Shown: piece after piece, positions 1 to 9,306 of the stretch
How the letters are laid out: every line of letters starts with the position of its first letter
How positions within the stretch are numbered: the first letter of the stretch is position 1
Source: Psychromonas sp. 14N.309.X.WAT.B.A12
GTDB lineage: Bacteria > Pseudomonadota > Gammaproteobacteria > Enterobacterales > Psychromonadaceae
Direction: 5' to 3'
Length of the DNA: 64,000 nt
Assembly: GCF_030397575.1 (NCBI RefSeq)
Contig: NZ_JAPNXS010000003.1
Coordinates: forward strand, 124,001 to 188,000
The notes under the pieces: generated by a model
Told to the model about the DNA's origin: nothing
Database searches by the model: none
What the model saw: only the letters and a program-made list of their open reading frames with translations
Made by a program: the position numbers and the translations under genes

Positions 1-399
1 GCGATAGATGATGAAGTGAAGCAAGTTTTATTAAAAGTTGGTTTGGATAGTGATGCTGGAAATCGCTACCCCCATCAGTTCTCTGGTGGACAACGACAGC
101 GTATTGCTATTGCAAGGGCATTAATTTTAAAGCCTAAATTAATTGTCTTGGATGAGCCAACGTCGGCGTTAGATAGAAGTATTCAGAAACAAATTATTGA
201 ATTGTTAAAGTCTTTGCAGCAGGAACTGGGGTTAAGTTACTTGTTTATTAGTCATGATTTATCTGTCGTAAAAGCAATTAGTCATCGAGTATTAGTACTT
301 AAATCGGGAGAAGTTGTAGAGCAAGGCTCGACTTCTGAGATATTTGAAAATGCTAAGCATAGTTATACTCAAGAGTTGCTATCGTCAGTTGTTTTGTGA
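1..399 (+). CDS. Peptide/oligopeptide ABC transporter ATPase, C-terminal part (5' truncated by window)
   Basis: The reading frame is open from the first base, so the gene begins upstream of the window. The visible 132 residues contain the ABC signature SGGQRQRIAIARAL, Walker B with its glutamate (LIVLDEPTSALD) and the H-loop (FISHD), and end in the VEQG and HSYTQELL tail typical of dipeptide/oligopeptide importer ATPases (Dpp, Opp, Yej families). It would hydrolyse ATP on the cytoplasmic side of a peptide importer. Whether it is a YejF-like double-domain protein or a DppF/OppF-type single domain cannot be told because Walker A and everything upstream lie outside the window. Confidence 0.85.
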   Translation, partial: AIDDEVKQVLLKVGLDSDAGNRYPHQFSGGQRQRIAIARALILKPKLIVLDEPTSALDRSIQKQIIELLKSLQQELGLSYLFISHDLSVVKAISHRVLVLKSGEVVEQGSTSEIFENAKHSYTQELLSSVVL

Positions 400-438
400 A
401 ATGATGTTTTAATTAGTTATTATTTATGTTGAGGTGTT

Positions 439-2361
439 ATGAAAAGATTAATCTTAGGGTGTTTGTTATTTTCAACATCAAGCTTCGCAAGTGCATTAAG
501 TTTAGATGCGCAGCGAGACGTTTTTGCTGAAACCTTAGCATTACAAGAAAAAGAAGAGTGGCAAAAAGCCAATCAAAATATTCAAAAAATAGCTGATTAC
601 CCAATAGCTTATCTTGCTGACTATTATTATTTGAAAGCAAATATGGATACGGTGAGTGATCAAGCTGTTCTGGACTTTATTGCAAAAAACAAAGGCAAGA
701 TTGCAGCCGATGATCTGCAACGCAGCTACCTATTTCACTTGTCAAAAGAAAAGGACTGGGCTCAATTTATGACCACCTATCCGAGAATGCCTAATAATCG
801 ACAGTTGAAGTGTCATTATTTAGAGGCTGCTATTGCGACAGGGAATAGTGAAAAAGCTTGGCCTGATGCTCAGAAATATTGGTTATCGAGTACTTCTTTA
901 CCTAACGCATGTGACGATGTGTATGTGTTTTATCAAGACGCTAACCAACTAACTCAAGATGATGTGTGGAAACGTTTTGAGTTAGGCTTTGTGAATAATA
1001 AGCGTGGTTTAATGCGCTTTTTAATGGCAAGAATGGATAAAGATAAATTAGCGTTGGCTAAAAACTTGTACGACTTACATGAAAAGCCTGAAACACTATT
1101 AAACAGTGACTTATTCCCATCTCGTTCAGCACCAAGTTTTAGCTTTTTAATACCTACGATCAAGCGTCTAGCAAATCAAGATTTAGGTAAAGCCATGGAA
1201 TACTATAACTTCTATGCGAAAAAAATTGCTTTTACAACTAGTGAAGAGAAACAAGTTAAAACACAGTTTGCACGAATTATTGTACAGCGAGATAAAAGCC
1301 AGTATTTTAATTGGTTAGATAATGAGCTAGGTAAATTAGGTAATGTGTCGCTGATTGAGCAACGTATCCGCTATGCTATTAAACGTGATGATTGGAAAAA
1401 TATTGAATTTTGGATTTCTCAATTACCTGATGATAAACGCAACTCATCGGCTTGGTTATATTGGCAAGCTCGTGTATTAGCCAATAAAGGTAAATCTGAA
1501 CAAGCAAATGCACTTTTTGAGAAAGTAGCTAAAAACCGAAATTTCCATGGGTTTATGGCAGCTCAAAAGCTTGGCGTCGACTTTTCACTTAACGCACAGG
1601 CGATTGTTGAGAAAAAGGGCAGTTTAACTGGTTTAGAGAGTGAGTTATCAGTGATTGAGGAACTGCTTTACCATGAACTTAATGTACCAGCAAAACGACA
1701 ATGGCAGCGATTACTGAGTAACCAGAGTAAAACAAAACAACAGCAGTTGGGGTTATATGCTTACAATAAAAATTGGCCATATTTATCTGTACTCGCCAGC
1801 ATTAATTCAAAAAGTTGGAATGCATTAAACATACGTTTTCCTAATGCTAAATCTGAGTTGTTTGTTGAAGCGGCTAAACAATATGATGTTGAGCCAACCT
1901 ATATTTATGCAATTACTCGTCGTGAAAGTAGTTTTGATCAACATGCAAAATCTCCTGTAGGTGCAAGTGGTTATATGCAATTAATGCCTAAGACAGCAGA
2001 GGAAACGGCGAAAAAAATTGGTTTAACGGAATATTCTAACGTAGAGCAATTAAATGAAGGTGAATTAAATGTTCAGTTAGGTACCGCTTATTTTAATGGC
2101 TTATTAACACGTTATGACGGTAACCGAGTTTTAGCCACTGCAGCTTACAATGCGGGGCCTCACCGTGTTGAAAGATGGACTAGTGAAGAGAAGAAAAAAG
2201 GCAATAAAGGCATTGATATCGATAGCTGGGTAGATACTATCCCATTTTATGAGACTCGCGCTTACGTACAAAATGTACTCGCTTATAATGTGATTTATCA
2301 ACATGTTTTCGGTAAGCCATTGAAGTTCTTAAAAAGTGAAGAGCTATCAAGCGGGTATTAA
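439..2361 (+). CDS. slt: Soluble lytic murein transglycosylase
   Basis: This 640-residue protein is close in length to E. coli Slt70. An N-terminal signal peptide (about residues 1-19, ending in a small-residue cleavage region) directs it to the periplasm. A long alpha-helical superhelical domain follows, and the C-terminal SLT domain carries the catalytic glutamate in RRESSFD (E496), followed by GASGYMQLMP and the AAYNAGP motif. It cleaves glycan strands of peptidoglycan to give 1,6-anhydro-muropeptides. The ATG at 439 is preceded by GAGGTG at a good distance. A hairpin with a T-rich tail follows the gene. Confidence 0.95.
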   Translation: MKRLILGCLLFSTSSFASALSLDAQRDVFAETLALQEKEEWQKANQNIQKIADYPIAYLADYYYLKANMDTVSDQAVLDFIAKNKGKIAADDLQRSYLFHLSKEKDWAQFMTTYPRMPNNRQLKCHYLEAAIATGNSEKAWPDAQKYWLSSTSLPNACDDVYVFYQDANQLTQDDVWKRFELGFVNNKRGLMRFLMARMDKDKLALAKNLYDLHEKPETLLNSDLFPSRSAPSFSFLIPTIKRLANQDLGKAMEYYNFYAKKIAFTTSEEKQVKTQFARIIVQRDKSQYFNWLDNELGKLGNVSLIEQRIRYAIKRDDWKNIEFWISQLPDDKRNSSAWLYWQARVLANKGKSEQANALFEKVAKNRNFHGFMAAQKLGVDFSLNAQAIVEKKGSLTGLESELSVIEELLYHELNVPAKRQWQRLLSNQSKTKQQQLGLYAYNKNWPYLSVLASINSKSWNALNIRFPNAKSELFVEAAKQYDVEPTYIYAITRRESSFDQHAKSPVGASGYMQLMPKTAEETAKKIGLTEYSNVEQLNEGELNVQLGTAYFNGLLTRYDGNRVLATAAYNAGPHRVERWTSEEKKKGNKGIDIDSWVDTIPFYETRAYVQNVLAYNVIYQHVFGKPLKFLKSEELSSGY

Positions 2362-2409
2362 CCCGTAACAACTTTACTCATTACAATATTAAGTTGTGGC
2401 TGTTGCACT

Positions 2410-2460
2410 AAACACCGCTTTGGGGTAATTAATTTTACCAGCAAGCGGTGTTTTCTTTTT
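2410..2460 (+). terminator. Intrinsic terminator after slt, overlapping the 3' end of the converging pilin gene
   Basis: AAACACCGCTT (2410-2420) pairs with AAGCGGTGTTT (2443-2453) and is followed by TTTTCTTTTT. A small inner helix (GGTAA/TTACC) fills the loop. The 3' arm lies within the last codons of the minus-strand pilin gene, so coding sequence doubles as terminator. Confidence 0.7.
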
Positions 2461-2836
2461 CCCCATCGCTTGTTTTTACATTGCTTTGATTAATATACAG
2501 GGTTTGGCAAATCAGCTGGTCATTCGCTTGTGTACTACCATCTTTTATTTGCGCCTTTAAAAGGTATGTGTGGGCTGATGCTGAAACAATACTAAAAGTA
2601 TAAAAGTCATGTGTCGTTGGTAAGCCTATCTGATTGTTGTCCGTGCTGTAATTTGGTTCAGTGATGCGGTAACTACTCTGTTCTACTTGCGCTTTAATGA
2701 GCTCTGTTTGAGCTTCTACTCGTCGAGTTTTTAGCAGAAAATTTTGATATGAAGGATAAGCAATACTGACAATGATGCCAAGAATAACTATCGCAATGAG
2801 TAATTCAATTAAGGTAAAACCACGATCCCATTTCAT
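2435..2836 (-). CDS. Type IV pilin-like protein (PilE-type minor pilin)
   Basis: This 133-residue protein has a class III prepilin leader: MKWDRG, the PilD cleavage site before phenylalanine, Glu5 of the mature protein (FTLIE), and about 20 hydrophobic residues forming the pilin N-terminal helix. Two cysteines near the C-terminus (LICQTL and TACW) could form the usual disulfide-bonded loop. It is probably assembled into a type IV pilus or pseudopilus. A strong ribosome site (GGAGAGGGAA) sits right before the ATG. No other pilus gene is in the window, so it is an isolated minor pilin here. It converges on slt. Confidence 0.85.
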   Translation of the reverse strand: MKWDRGFTLIELLIAIVILGIIVSIAYPSYQNFLLKTRRVEAQTELIKAQVEQSSYRITEPNYSTDNNQIGLPTTHDFYTFSIVSASAHTYLLKAQIKDGSTQANDQLICQTLYINQSNVKTSDGEKENTACW

Positions 2837-3060
2837 TTCCCTCTCCTTTTGTACTGATTACTGCATTGCCGTAAGCGGTATGAACCTATTTGAGTATAGA
2901 AAAATTTTTAAAATTAGCTTGCAGCGGAGTTTAGCTAAGTATTCTATGATGAATGGTTAGTCATATTGCGGGGGAGTAAGTGAAAATGGCACACGTATTG
3001 GGCACTATTTAAGTTAATACTCACTGAAGCATTAACTTATTCGTTGGGTTACGTTATTAG

Positions 3061-3513
3061 TTAATCAAATAATTTATGTACAACCACTAGCGTTTCTTCA
3101 ATTTTCGCTGTGTTGCTAGGGGCAATATAAATGGTATCGTCTCCGGCGATAGTGCCTAAAATCCCTTCTGCTTTACCCATTGAATCAAGTAAGCGAGCAA
3201 TTAATTGAGCAGCACCAGGACTGGTTCTAATGACGATTAAGCTATCATTATGGTCGATATCTACAACTAAGTTTTTTAGCGGGCTGGTCGTCGTTGGAAT
3301 GCCAAGCTCAACAGGTAAACAATACACCATGTCACCGGTTGCATTACGCGTTCGTACAGCGCCGGTTTTACTCAGCATTCGAGATACTTTGGATTGATTA
3401 ATGTGGGTGAAACCAGCTTCGATTAAAGCGTCCACAATCTCACTTTGTGAGCTTAAATGCTCTTTTTTAAGCAAACATTTAAAAAAGTCCATCAATTCAG
3501 AAGCTTTGCGCAT
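3061..3513 (-). CDS. argR: Arginine repressor ArgR
   Basis: ArgR is the hexameric, L-arginine-dependent repressor of arginine biosynthesis and uptake. The N-terminal winged helix includes [23 protein letters not shown], and the C-terminal oligomerisation and arginine-binding domain contains [14 protein letters not shown] and [13 protein letters not shown]; both are near-identical to E. coli ArgR. An in-frame ATG lies 12 bases upstream (3525), but only the ATG at 3513 has a nearby Shine-Dalgarno-like GGGA, so I chose 3513 (150 residues). It is divergent from an arginine-type binding protein gene, with a candidate ARG box between them, and sits near mdh as in other gammaproteobacteria. Confidence 0.95.
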   Translation of the reverse strand: MRKASELMDFFKCLLKKEHLSSQSEIVDALIEAGFTHINQSKVSRMLSKTGAVRTRNATGDMVYCLPVELGIPTTTSPLKNLVVDIDHNDSLIVIRTSPGAAQLIARLLDSMGKAEGILGTIAGDDTIYIAPSNTAKIEETLVVVHKLFD

Positions 3514-3592
3514 TGCTGTTCCCATCTATTTATAATAAAGGGTTTATTTTAATCTAAATTAGTACCTAGTTAATAGATTAAATATCACTTTT

Positions 3593-3610
3593 TTTGCATA
3601 TTTATTCGTT
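3593..3610. promoter_or_regulatory. Candidate ARG box (ArgR operator) between argR and the divergent binding-protein gene
   Basis: The core TGCATATTTATTCG (3595-3608) matches 12 of 14 positions of the ARG box core TGAAT-WWWW-ATTCA. Its place between argR and an ArtJ-like gene fits autoregulation and ArgR control of arginine uptake. No well-matched second box is present at the usual 3-bp spacing, which lowers confidence. Confidence 0.45.
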
Positions 3611-3707
3611 TTTTATAAAATAAATGCATTTATTGCAGGATAGCTACTTTCTTAACTGGAGTTCTGCTAACATTTGCTTCAATTAAATCTTATCAGGACG
3701 ATATATT

Positions 3708-4472
3708 ATGACTTTTTTAACGCGTAAATTTGTGTTTATTAGTATCTTATTGTCAACCTCTCTTTGTGCCCAAGCGTTAGAAAAAATACAAGTTAGATTT
3801 GCTACAGATGCCAACTACTACCCCTTTGAATTTTTAACTCCAGATAAAAAAATAGCCGGTTTTGATATCGATATTGCCTATGCTATTTGTGCTGAAATGA
3901 ATATGAGTTGTAGTTTTGAACATCACCGTTTTGATGGCTTATTGTTAACCCTTCCCTTTGGGCGATATGATGCGGTGATTGCTGCATTAGATATTACTAG
4001 TGAGCGATTGGATAAAGTCGATTTCAGTGACAGTTATTATAAAGTACCGCCGGTTTTTGTTAGTAAAGAGCAATTACAAACTGCTTTTTCTCTGAGTGGT
4101 AAATTGATTGGCGTGCAAGCAAACACCTCGAACCAAAATTATCTGATTAAGTTTGCCCCCGAAAATAGTTACATTGTCCCTTATTTCTCATCTAAAGCGG
4201 CTTTGCAGGATTTACAGCGTCACAAAATCGATGTTGTCTTTGCAGATTTTGAAGTTGTGAATGACTTCTTGAGTAAACAAGTTGAGCAAGAGCAACCTTT
4301 GGTGATCAGTAGAACAGAATCTGTGTTTGTTGAGCAGTTTTCGAAAGGTTATGGCATTGCAGTAAAAAAAGGCAATGATGATTTACGTTTACGTTTAAAT
4401 GAAGGTTTGAAGTTAATTGTTGAAAATGGTACTTATAAACAAATTTATGATCAATATTTTCCTCAAAACTAG
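3708..4472 (+). CDS. Periplasmic amino acid-binding protein, ArtJ/ArtI-like (probably arginine)
   Basis: This 254-residue solute-binding protein has a signal peptide (about residues 1-23, ending AQA-LEK) and the SBP_bac_3 fold. It follows the E. coli ArtJ/ArtI pattern closely: Y-PFEF near the N-terminus, GFDIDIAYAIC, F-HHRFDGLL, YDAVIAALDIT-ER, a hinge-region segment IGVQANTSNQNY, and the C-terminal NGTYKQIYDQYFP. It would present basic amino acids to an ABC permease in the inner membrane; no permease or ATPase gene is adjacent. The candidate ARG box upstream and the divergent argR support arginine as ligand, but that is inference. Confidence 0.8.
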   Translation: MTFLTRKFVFISILLSTSLCAQALEKIQVRFATDANYYPFEFLTPDKKIAGFDIDIAYAICAEMNMSCSFEHHRFDGLLLTLPFGRYDAVIAALDITSERLDKVDFSDSYYKVPPVFVSKEQLQTAFSLSGKLIGVQANTSNQNYLIKFAPENSYIVPYFSSKAALQDLQRHKIDVVFADFEVVNDFLSKQVEQEQPLVISRTESVFVEQFSKGYGIAVKKGNDDLRLRLNEGLKLIVENGTYKQIYDQYFPQN

Positions 4473-4636
4473 TGTTGAACAAAGGAATTTAGTAGTACCC
4501 ATTCATTTACAAATAAGCTAATCTTTAACATTAGTCACAATTATTTAACATATTTCACACATGCGTATTTATTCACTTTAGAATAGATATGATTACTCTT
4601 AAATACTTAAACATTTTTATTTCATTGGAGAAAAAT

Positions 4637-5575
4637 ATGAAAGTTGCTGTTCTTGGTGCTGCAGGTGGTATCGGTCAAGCCCTCGCTTTATTACTTAAAT
4701 TAGATTTACCAGCAGGCTCTACGTTATCACTATACGACGTTGCTCCAGTTACTCCGGGTGTTGCAAAAGATTTAAGTCACATCCCTTCAAGCGTTACTGT
4801 TGACGGTGTTGGTGGCGATGATCCAACGGCTGTTTTAGAAGGTGCTGACGTAGTGTTAATTTCTGCGGGTGTTGCACGTAAGCCAGGTATGGACCGTTCA
4901 GACTTATTTAATATCAATGCTGGCATCATTAAAACATTAATCGGCAAAGTTGCTGATGTTGCGCCTACTGCATGTATCGGTGTTATTACAAACCCTGTAA
5001 ATACGACTGTGGCTATCGCTGCTGAAGTGTTAAAAGCAAAAGGTGTTTACAATAAAAACAAACTTTTTGGTATTTCTACGCTAGATGTTATTCGTGCAGA
5101 AGAGTTTGTTGGTGAGCTTAAAGGCATCCCATCTGAAGACGTATTTGTGAACGTTATCGGTGGCCACAGCGGTACTACTATTCTTCCTTTATTATCTCAA
5201 GTTCAAAATGTTGAATTTACAGACCAAGAAGTTATTGATTTAACTGACCGTATCCAAAATGCTGGTACTGAAGTCGTTAATGCAAAAGCGGGCGGTGGTT
5301 CTGCTACATTATCTATGGCGCGTGCAGCTGCCGTATTTGGTGTCAATCTTGTTAAAGCGTTATCAGGTAAGCAAGGTATTATTCAGAATGCTTATGTAGA
5401 TGGTGGAAACCCAGATTCTCCATTCTTTGCTCAACCTTTATTATTAGGTAAAAACGGTATTGATCGTGTTCTACCTTGTGGTGAGTTAAGTGCATTCGAA
5501 GAAGCGAAGAAACAAGAGATGCTATCAGTATTACATGCTGATATTAAACTAGGTGTTGACTTCGTTAATAACTAA
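4637..5575 (+). CDS. mdh: Malate dehydrogenase (NAD)
   Basis: Mdh oxidises malate to oxaloacetate in the TCA cycle. From the ATG at 4637 the protein is 312 residues, the same length as E. coli Mdh. It begins with the Rossmann motif GAAGGIGQA, and contains the substrate loop [12 protein letters not shown], the ITNPVNTTV segment and the catalytic histidine in [12 protein letters not shown]. The frame is open upstream to 4589, but TTGGAG is placed correctly for the ATG at 4637 and the family N-terminus agrees. A perfect terminator follows. It is a single-gene transcription unit near argR. Confidence 0.97.
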   Translation: MKVAVLGAAGGIGQALALLLKLDLPAGSTLSLYDVAPVTPGVAKDLSHIPSSVTVDGVGGDDPTAVLEGADVVLISAGVARKPGMDRSDLFNINAGIIKTLIGKVADVAPTACIGVITNPVNTTVAIAAEVLKAKGVYNKNKLFGISTLDVIRAEEFVGELKGIPSEDVFVNVIGGHSGTTILPLLSQVQNVEFTDQEVIDLTDRIQNAGTEVVNAKAGGGSATLSMARAAAVFGVNLVKALSGKQGIIQNAYVDGGNPDSPFFAQPLLLGKNGIDRVLPCGELSAFEEAKKQEMLSVLHADIKLGVDFVNN

Positions 5576-5605
5576 TCTATTTTTTTGCTATTAAGCGTTT
5601 ATAAT

Positions 5606-5631
5606 AAGGCCAGTTGTACTGGCCTTTTTTT
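5606..5631 (+). terminator. Intrinsic terminator after mdh
   Basis: AAGGCCAGT (5606-5614), loop TGT, ACTGGCCTT (5618-5626), then a run of T. Confidence 0.9.
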
Positions 5632-5686
5632 ATATCTAAATGAAAGGCTCTGCGGAAAGTTAAGTACGGTTTAAAAGGGAGTGGGT

Positions 5687-6085
5687 ATGAAAGTTGTAGA
5701 AGCAATGACATCAAGAGTTGTCACCGTTACCATGGATGACCGTATTCCTGTTCTTCAAAACATTCTTTCACAGGCTGGCTTTCATCATTTATTAGTAGTG
5801 GAAGAGGGGAAGTTACAAGGTGTAATAAGTGATAGGGATGTATTAAGAGTCTTAAGTCCTTTTTTAGATACAGAGGCAGAGCTAATGCGTGACCTTAATA
5901 CAGCTCAGCGTCCTGCACATCAAGTGATGACTCGCTCTCCAGTCACAGTCGCACCAGATACATCAGTTAAAGATGCATTAACCTTAATGTTAACGCACGA
6001 TATTAGTTGTTTACCTGTTCTTGACCAAGATGAAATTTTGGGCATATTTACTATTCATGATGGGGTAAGGGCCTTGATCCGTTAA
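5687..6085 (+). CDS. Stand-alone CBS-domain pair protein
   Basis: This 132-residue protein consists almost wholly of two CBS domains. The first (about residues 6-60) ends in GVISDRDVLR and the second (about 75-130) in LGIFTIHDGVRAL; each has the conserved S/T-x-D or H-D tail of the nucleotide-binding cleft. Such pairs bind adenosine nucleotides and act as energy or ligand sensors; the partner is unknown. I chose the ATG at 5687 over the GTG at 5681 because GGGAG lies 5-6 bases before the ATG and overlaps the GTG. It follows mdh but is separated from it by a terminator. Confidence 0.85.
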   Translation: MKVVEAMTSRVVTVTMDDRIPVLQNILSQAGFHHLLVVEEGKLQGVISDRDVLRVLSPFLDTEAELMRDLNTAQRPAHQVMTRSPVTVAPDTSVKDALTLMLTHDISCLPVLDQDEILGIFTIHDGVRALIR

Positions 6086-6304
6086 TTACTCTTTTGTGTA
6101 ACGATTGATCTACTTCCTCATATTAGGAGTAATGTAGTTTAATATTCATTGGGTGTATATTTACTGCTTATAAAGCAATTAGTTAAATAAACTAGGATGG
6201 TTTATTTATATATGTAATCTTCATAAATAATATATTTTAAGTATTTTATATTACACCCGTTATTCTTTATAGTGTCGACCTCGACTTGTTAACCTGAGAT
6301 ATAT

Positions 6305-7723
6305 ATGGATTATCTTCCGATTTTTACCAAATTACAGAACCGTCATTGCCTAGTGGTAGGTGGTGGAGATATTGCTGCGCGTAAAGTGCACCTTTTATTA
6401 AAAGCGAATGCCACCATTACTGTCTGTGCCCCTGATATTTGTGATTCGTTATTAGAGAAAGCCAGAAATAAGCAACTATCAGTGATTCAAGCACCTTTCT
6501 CAGATGATCTTATGGATGGTAAATGGTTAGTAGTTGCGGCTACCAATCAGCTTCATATTAATGAGCATGTTGCACAACTTGCAGAGCAAAAACAAATCCT
6601 AGTTAACGTTGTTGATGAGCCTAAATTATGTAGCTTCATTATGCCTTCAATTGTTGATCGTTCTCCTATTGTTGTTGCTATTTCTAGTGGTGGTAAAGCT
6701 CCTGTGTTAGCTCGTTTGATACGTGAGCGTTTAGAAAGCTTATTGCCGATGCACTTAGGACGATTAGCACAGATCTCCGGTGAATTTAGACACCGTGTTA
6801 AACAAGTTATTACTAAAGAGTCTTTACGTCGTCGTTATTGGGAAAAATTATTCGGTAATGGCGATTTAGCAAGCTTGCTACAAAAAGGACAAATTGACAA
6901 AGCACAGCAATTTATGGAAGACAATTTGACTGATGAAGTGGCTCAGGGTGATGTTGCATTGGTCGGTGCTGGTCCGGGTGACCCATCTTTACTGACGCTT
7001 AAAGCATTACAACTAATGCAACAGGCAGATATCGTTTTATATGATCGATTAGTATCAAAAGAGATCTTAGATTTAGTTCGTCGTGATGCTGACCTGATCT
7101 CTGTAGGTAAGGCCGCTGGTAAACATGAAGTTGAGCAATCTCGTACTAATCAAATGTTAGTTGAGTTTGCACAGCAAGGTAAGAAGGTGGTGCGCCTTAA
7201 AGGTGGTGATTCTTTCATTTTCGGGCGCGGTGGAGAAGAGCTAGAAGAATTAGTTGAAGCTGGCGTTGCTTTTCAAGTTGTCCCAGGGATCACATCCGCT
7301 TCAGGGTGTAGCACCTATGCCGGTATTCCATTAACTCATCGAGATTATGCACAATCGGTCACTTTCGTGACAGGGCATAGAAAGCAAGATGGTAAAGCAT
7401 TGGACTGGAAGTCTTTAGCGACACCACATCAAACCTTGGTTGTGTATATGGGCTTATTACGAGCACAAGAGATTCAAACAAATTTGTTAATTAATGGCCG
7501 TGATGCTAATACGCCTGTGGCTTTAATCAATAAAGGGACGACCAATGAACAACAAGTCATTACTGGTGCATTATCTGAATTATCTACTTTAGGTGGTGGT
7601 TTAGAAGGTCCAACGATTATGATTATAGGTGAAGTCGTTAATCTATCAACTAAGCTTAATTGGTTCCAAGCTGATAATAATAAGAAGTTATCTCGAGACC
7701 CATTCTTAGTTAATTTATCTTAA
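6305..7723 (+). CDS. cysG: Siroheme synthase (trifunctional CysG)
   Basis: CysG makes siroheme from uroporphyrinogen III for sulfite and nitrite reductases. The N-terminal half is the precorrin-2 dehydrogenase/ferrochelatase (NAD-binding LVVGGGDIAARK, then ISSGGKAPVLARLIRERLE). The C-terminal half, from about residue 215, is the SAM-dependent uroporphyrinogen methyltransferase (VALVGAGPGDP, VLYDRLVS, VVRLKGGDSFIFGRGGEE, VVPGITSASG). At 472 residues it is slightly longer than E. coli CysG (457), with the extra residues after the methyltransferase core. A bidirectional hairpin separates it from convergent glgA. No cys or nir gene is adjacent. Confidence 0.96.
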   Translation: MDYLPIFTKLQNRHCLVVGGGDIAARKVHLLLKANATITVCAPDICDSLLEKARNKQLSVIQAPFSDDLMDGKWLVVAATNQLHINEHVAQLAEQKQILVNVVDEPKLCSFIMPSIVDRSPIVVAISSGGKAPVLARLIRERLESLLPMHLGRLAQISGEFRHRVKQVITKESLRRRYWEKLFGNGDLASLLQKGQIDKAQQFMEDNLTDEVAQGDVALVGAGPGDPSLLTLKALQLMQQADIVLYDRLVSKEILDLVRRDADLISVGKAAGKHEVEQSRTNQMLVEFAQQGKKVVRLKGGDSFIFGRGGEELEELVEAGVAFQVVPGITSASGCSTYAGIPLTHRDYAQSVTFVTGHRKQDGKALDWKSLATPHQTLVVYMGLLRAQEIQTNLLINGRDANTPVALINKGTTNEQQVITGALSELSTLGGGLEGPTIMIIGEVVNLSTKLNWFQADNNKKLSRDPFLVNLS

Positions 7724-7737
7724 GTTAAACCGATATA

Positions 7738-7766
7738 AAAAAACCTGATTAAATCAGGTTTTTTTA
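7738..7766. terminator. Bidirectional intrinsic terminator between cysG and glgA
   Basis: AAAACCTGAT (7741-7750) and ATCAGGTTTT (7754-7763) form a hairpin flanked by an A-run on the left and a T-run on the right, so it can serve both converging genes. Confidence 0.85.
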
Positions 7767-7789
7767 TATCTATTATTTAGTCTTATTGA

Positions 7790-9265
7790 TTATGACCACT
7801 GCGGTCTAATATGCAGAGCACTATGATATAAACGTTCATAATGCTTAGCCGAGTCAGACCAATAAAAGTGCGAACGCATTGCTTGTGTTTTTACACGTAG
7901 CATCTCTTCTGGGTGTTCAATATAAAGTAATAAAGCGCGTCTTAAAATATTGAGTAGTTCATTAGCGTTCGGTTCATAAAACATAAAACCATTAGCGTTA
8001 TCAGGATCTTGATCATAATCGATAACCGTATCTTTTAAACCACCTACTGCACGTACTATAGGTAACGTGCCGTAAGCTAAGCTGTATAGCTGATTTAAAC
8101 CACAAGGTTCAAAGATCGATGGCATTAAGAAGAAGTCAGAGCCAGCCTCAATAAGGTGTGATAACTCATTACTATAACCGTTAATAAACTTAAAGTTATC
8201 CGAGTAATGTGCAGCTAATGCGGTCAAATGTCCTGTTATAGCTGGGTCTCCAGAGCCAACAATTACTAGTTGTACATTATGTCTTAGGAAGCTTTCTAAA
8301 ATAGGAATGATTAAACCAAACCCCTTTTGATCGGTTAAACGACATACCATGCCAAAAATAGGTGTATCATTGACCGATAATCCGACTTCTTTCTGTAATG
8401 CTTCCTTACATTTTTCTTTGCCCGATAAATCGTTGCTATCAAAATGGTAAGGGATTAGTTTATCTGTCTCAGGGCTCCAATCGTTGTAATCACAGCCATT
8501 CAAAATACCTTCAAAATCGTGAATACGTTCGATAAAGTGATCTGACATGCCATGTGAACCTAGTGTTGTTAATAGCTCACTGGCGTAGTTAGGGCTAACG
8601 GTATTGATTTTGTCTGCATAAATAACACCGACCTTTAAAAAGTTTATATAGCTATAACCTTCTAAAACACGTTCGTCCATGCAAGAACTTACTTCAGGAA
8701 TTAAATTCAATTGAGACTTTTCGAAAATACCCTGGTAAGCAGAGTTATGGCTCGTAAGTACGGTCTTAGTGTCAATAAAGTGGTTATTATTATGGAATCG
8801 TGCTTTTAATAAATAAGGCACCAGTCCGGTGTGCCAATCATTACAATGGACGATGTCTGGAGAAAAATCTTCTGCGATTGCTGTTAATAAGGCTGCGAGA
8901 CCAAAAAAAGCAAAACGTTCTCCATTATCAGCATAGGCATTATTTTCTTCACCGTATAAACCAGCTCGGTCAAAGTAATGCGCATTATCAATGGCTAATA
9001 CTTTTATACCATCTAAAGAGAGCGCCTGTACCGAAAAGGGAATATCGGGCCTTGCGTTATCTGTTTTTAAATGGAGTTGATGTACCTGGTGTGCAGTTTC
9101 GCGATGCTCGAGAGTACGATAAAATGGGGTAATAATAACAACTTCATGGCCCATATTACGAAGCTCTAATGGTAATGCTTTAGCTACATCTGCAAGGCCA
9201 CCAGTTTTTGAGAATCCTTCCACTTCAGATGAAATGAATAGGATTTTTAGTTTTTTAGAATCCAT
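7790..9265 (-). CDS. glgA: Glycogen synthase (ADP-glucose type)
   Basis: GlgA transfers glucose from ADP-glucose to the growing alpha-1,4-glucan. This 491-residue GT5 enzyme has the ADP-glucose-binding KTGGLADVAKALP motif near the N-terminus, the HCNDWHTGLVPYLL segment, and the C-terminal catalytic region MPSIFEPCGLNQLYSLAYGTLPIVRAVGGLKDTV. It is the third gene of a minus-strand unit behind two glgC paralogues that supply its substrate, 41 bases from the nearer. No branching (glgB), debranching (glgX) or phosphorylase (glgP) gene is in the window, so the rest of the pathway must lie elsewhere. Confidence 0.96.
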   Translation of the reverse strand: MDSKKLKILFISSEVEGFSKTGGLADVAKALPLELRNMGHEVVIITPFYRTLEHRETAHQVHQLHLKTDNARPDIPFSVQALSLDGIKVLAIDNAHYFDRAGLYGEENNAYADNGERFAFFGLAALLTAIAEDFSPDIVHCNDWHTGLVPYLLKARFHNNNHFIDTKTVLTSHNSAYQGIFEKSQLNLIPEVSSCMDERVLEGYSYINFLKVGVIYADKINTVSPNYASELLTTLGSHGMSDHFIERIHDFEGILNGCDYNDWSPETDKLIPYHFDSNDLSGKEKCKEALQKEVGLSVNDTPIFGMVCRLTDQKGFGLIIPILESFLRHNVQLVIVGSGDPAITGHLTALAAHYSDNFKFINGYSNELSHLIEAGSDFFLMPSIFEPCGLNQLYSLAYGTLPIVRAVGGLKDTVIDYDQDPDNANGFMFYEPNANELLNILRRALLLYIEHPEEMLRVKTQAMRSHFYWSDSAKHYERLYHSALHIRPQWS

Positions 9266-9306
9266 TTTAAACGCCTTTATTTTCGCATCAATATGCTGCT
9301 TATGGG

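Noticed and set aside
3011-3038. Inverted repeat AAGTTAAT/ATTAACTT downstream of argR considered as a terminator
   Set aside because: AT-only arms around a 12-base loop and no T-run on the argR strand make a weak case.
6274-6285. Inverted repeat GTCGA-CC-TCGAC before cysG considered as an operator
   Set aside because: The arms are only 5 bases and it is isolated, so chance occurrence is likely.
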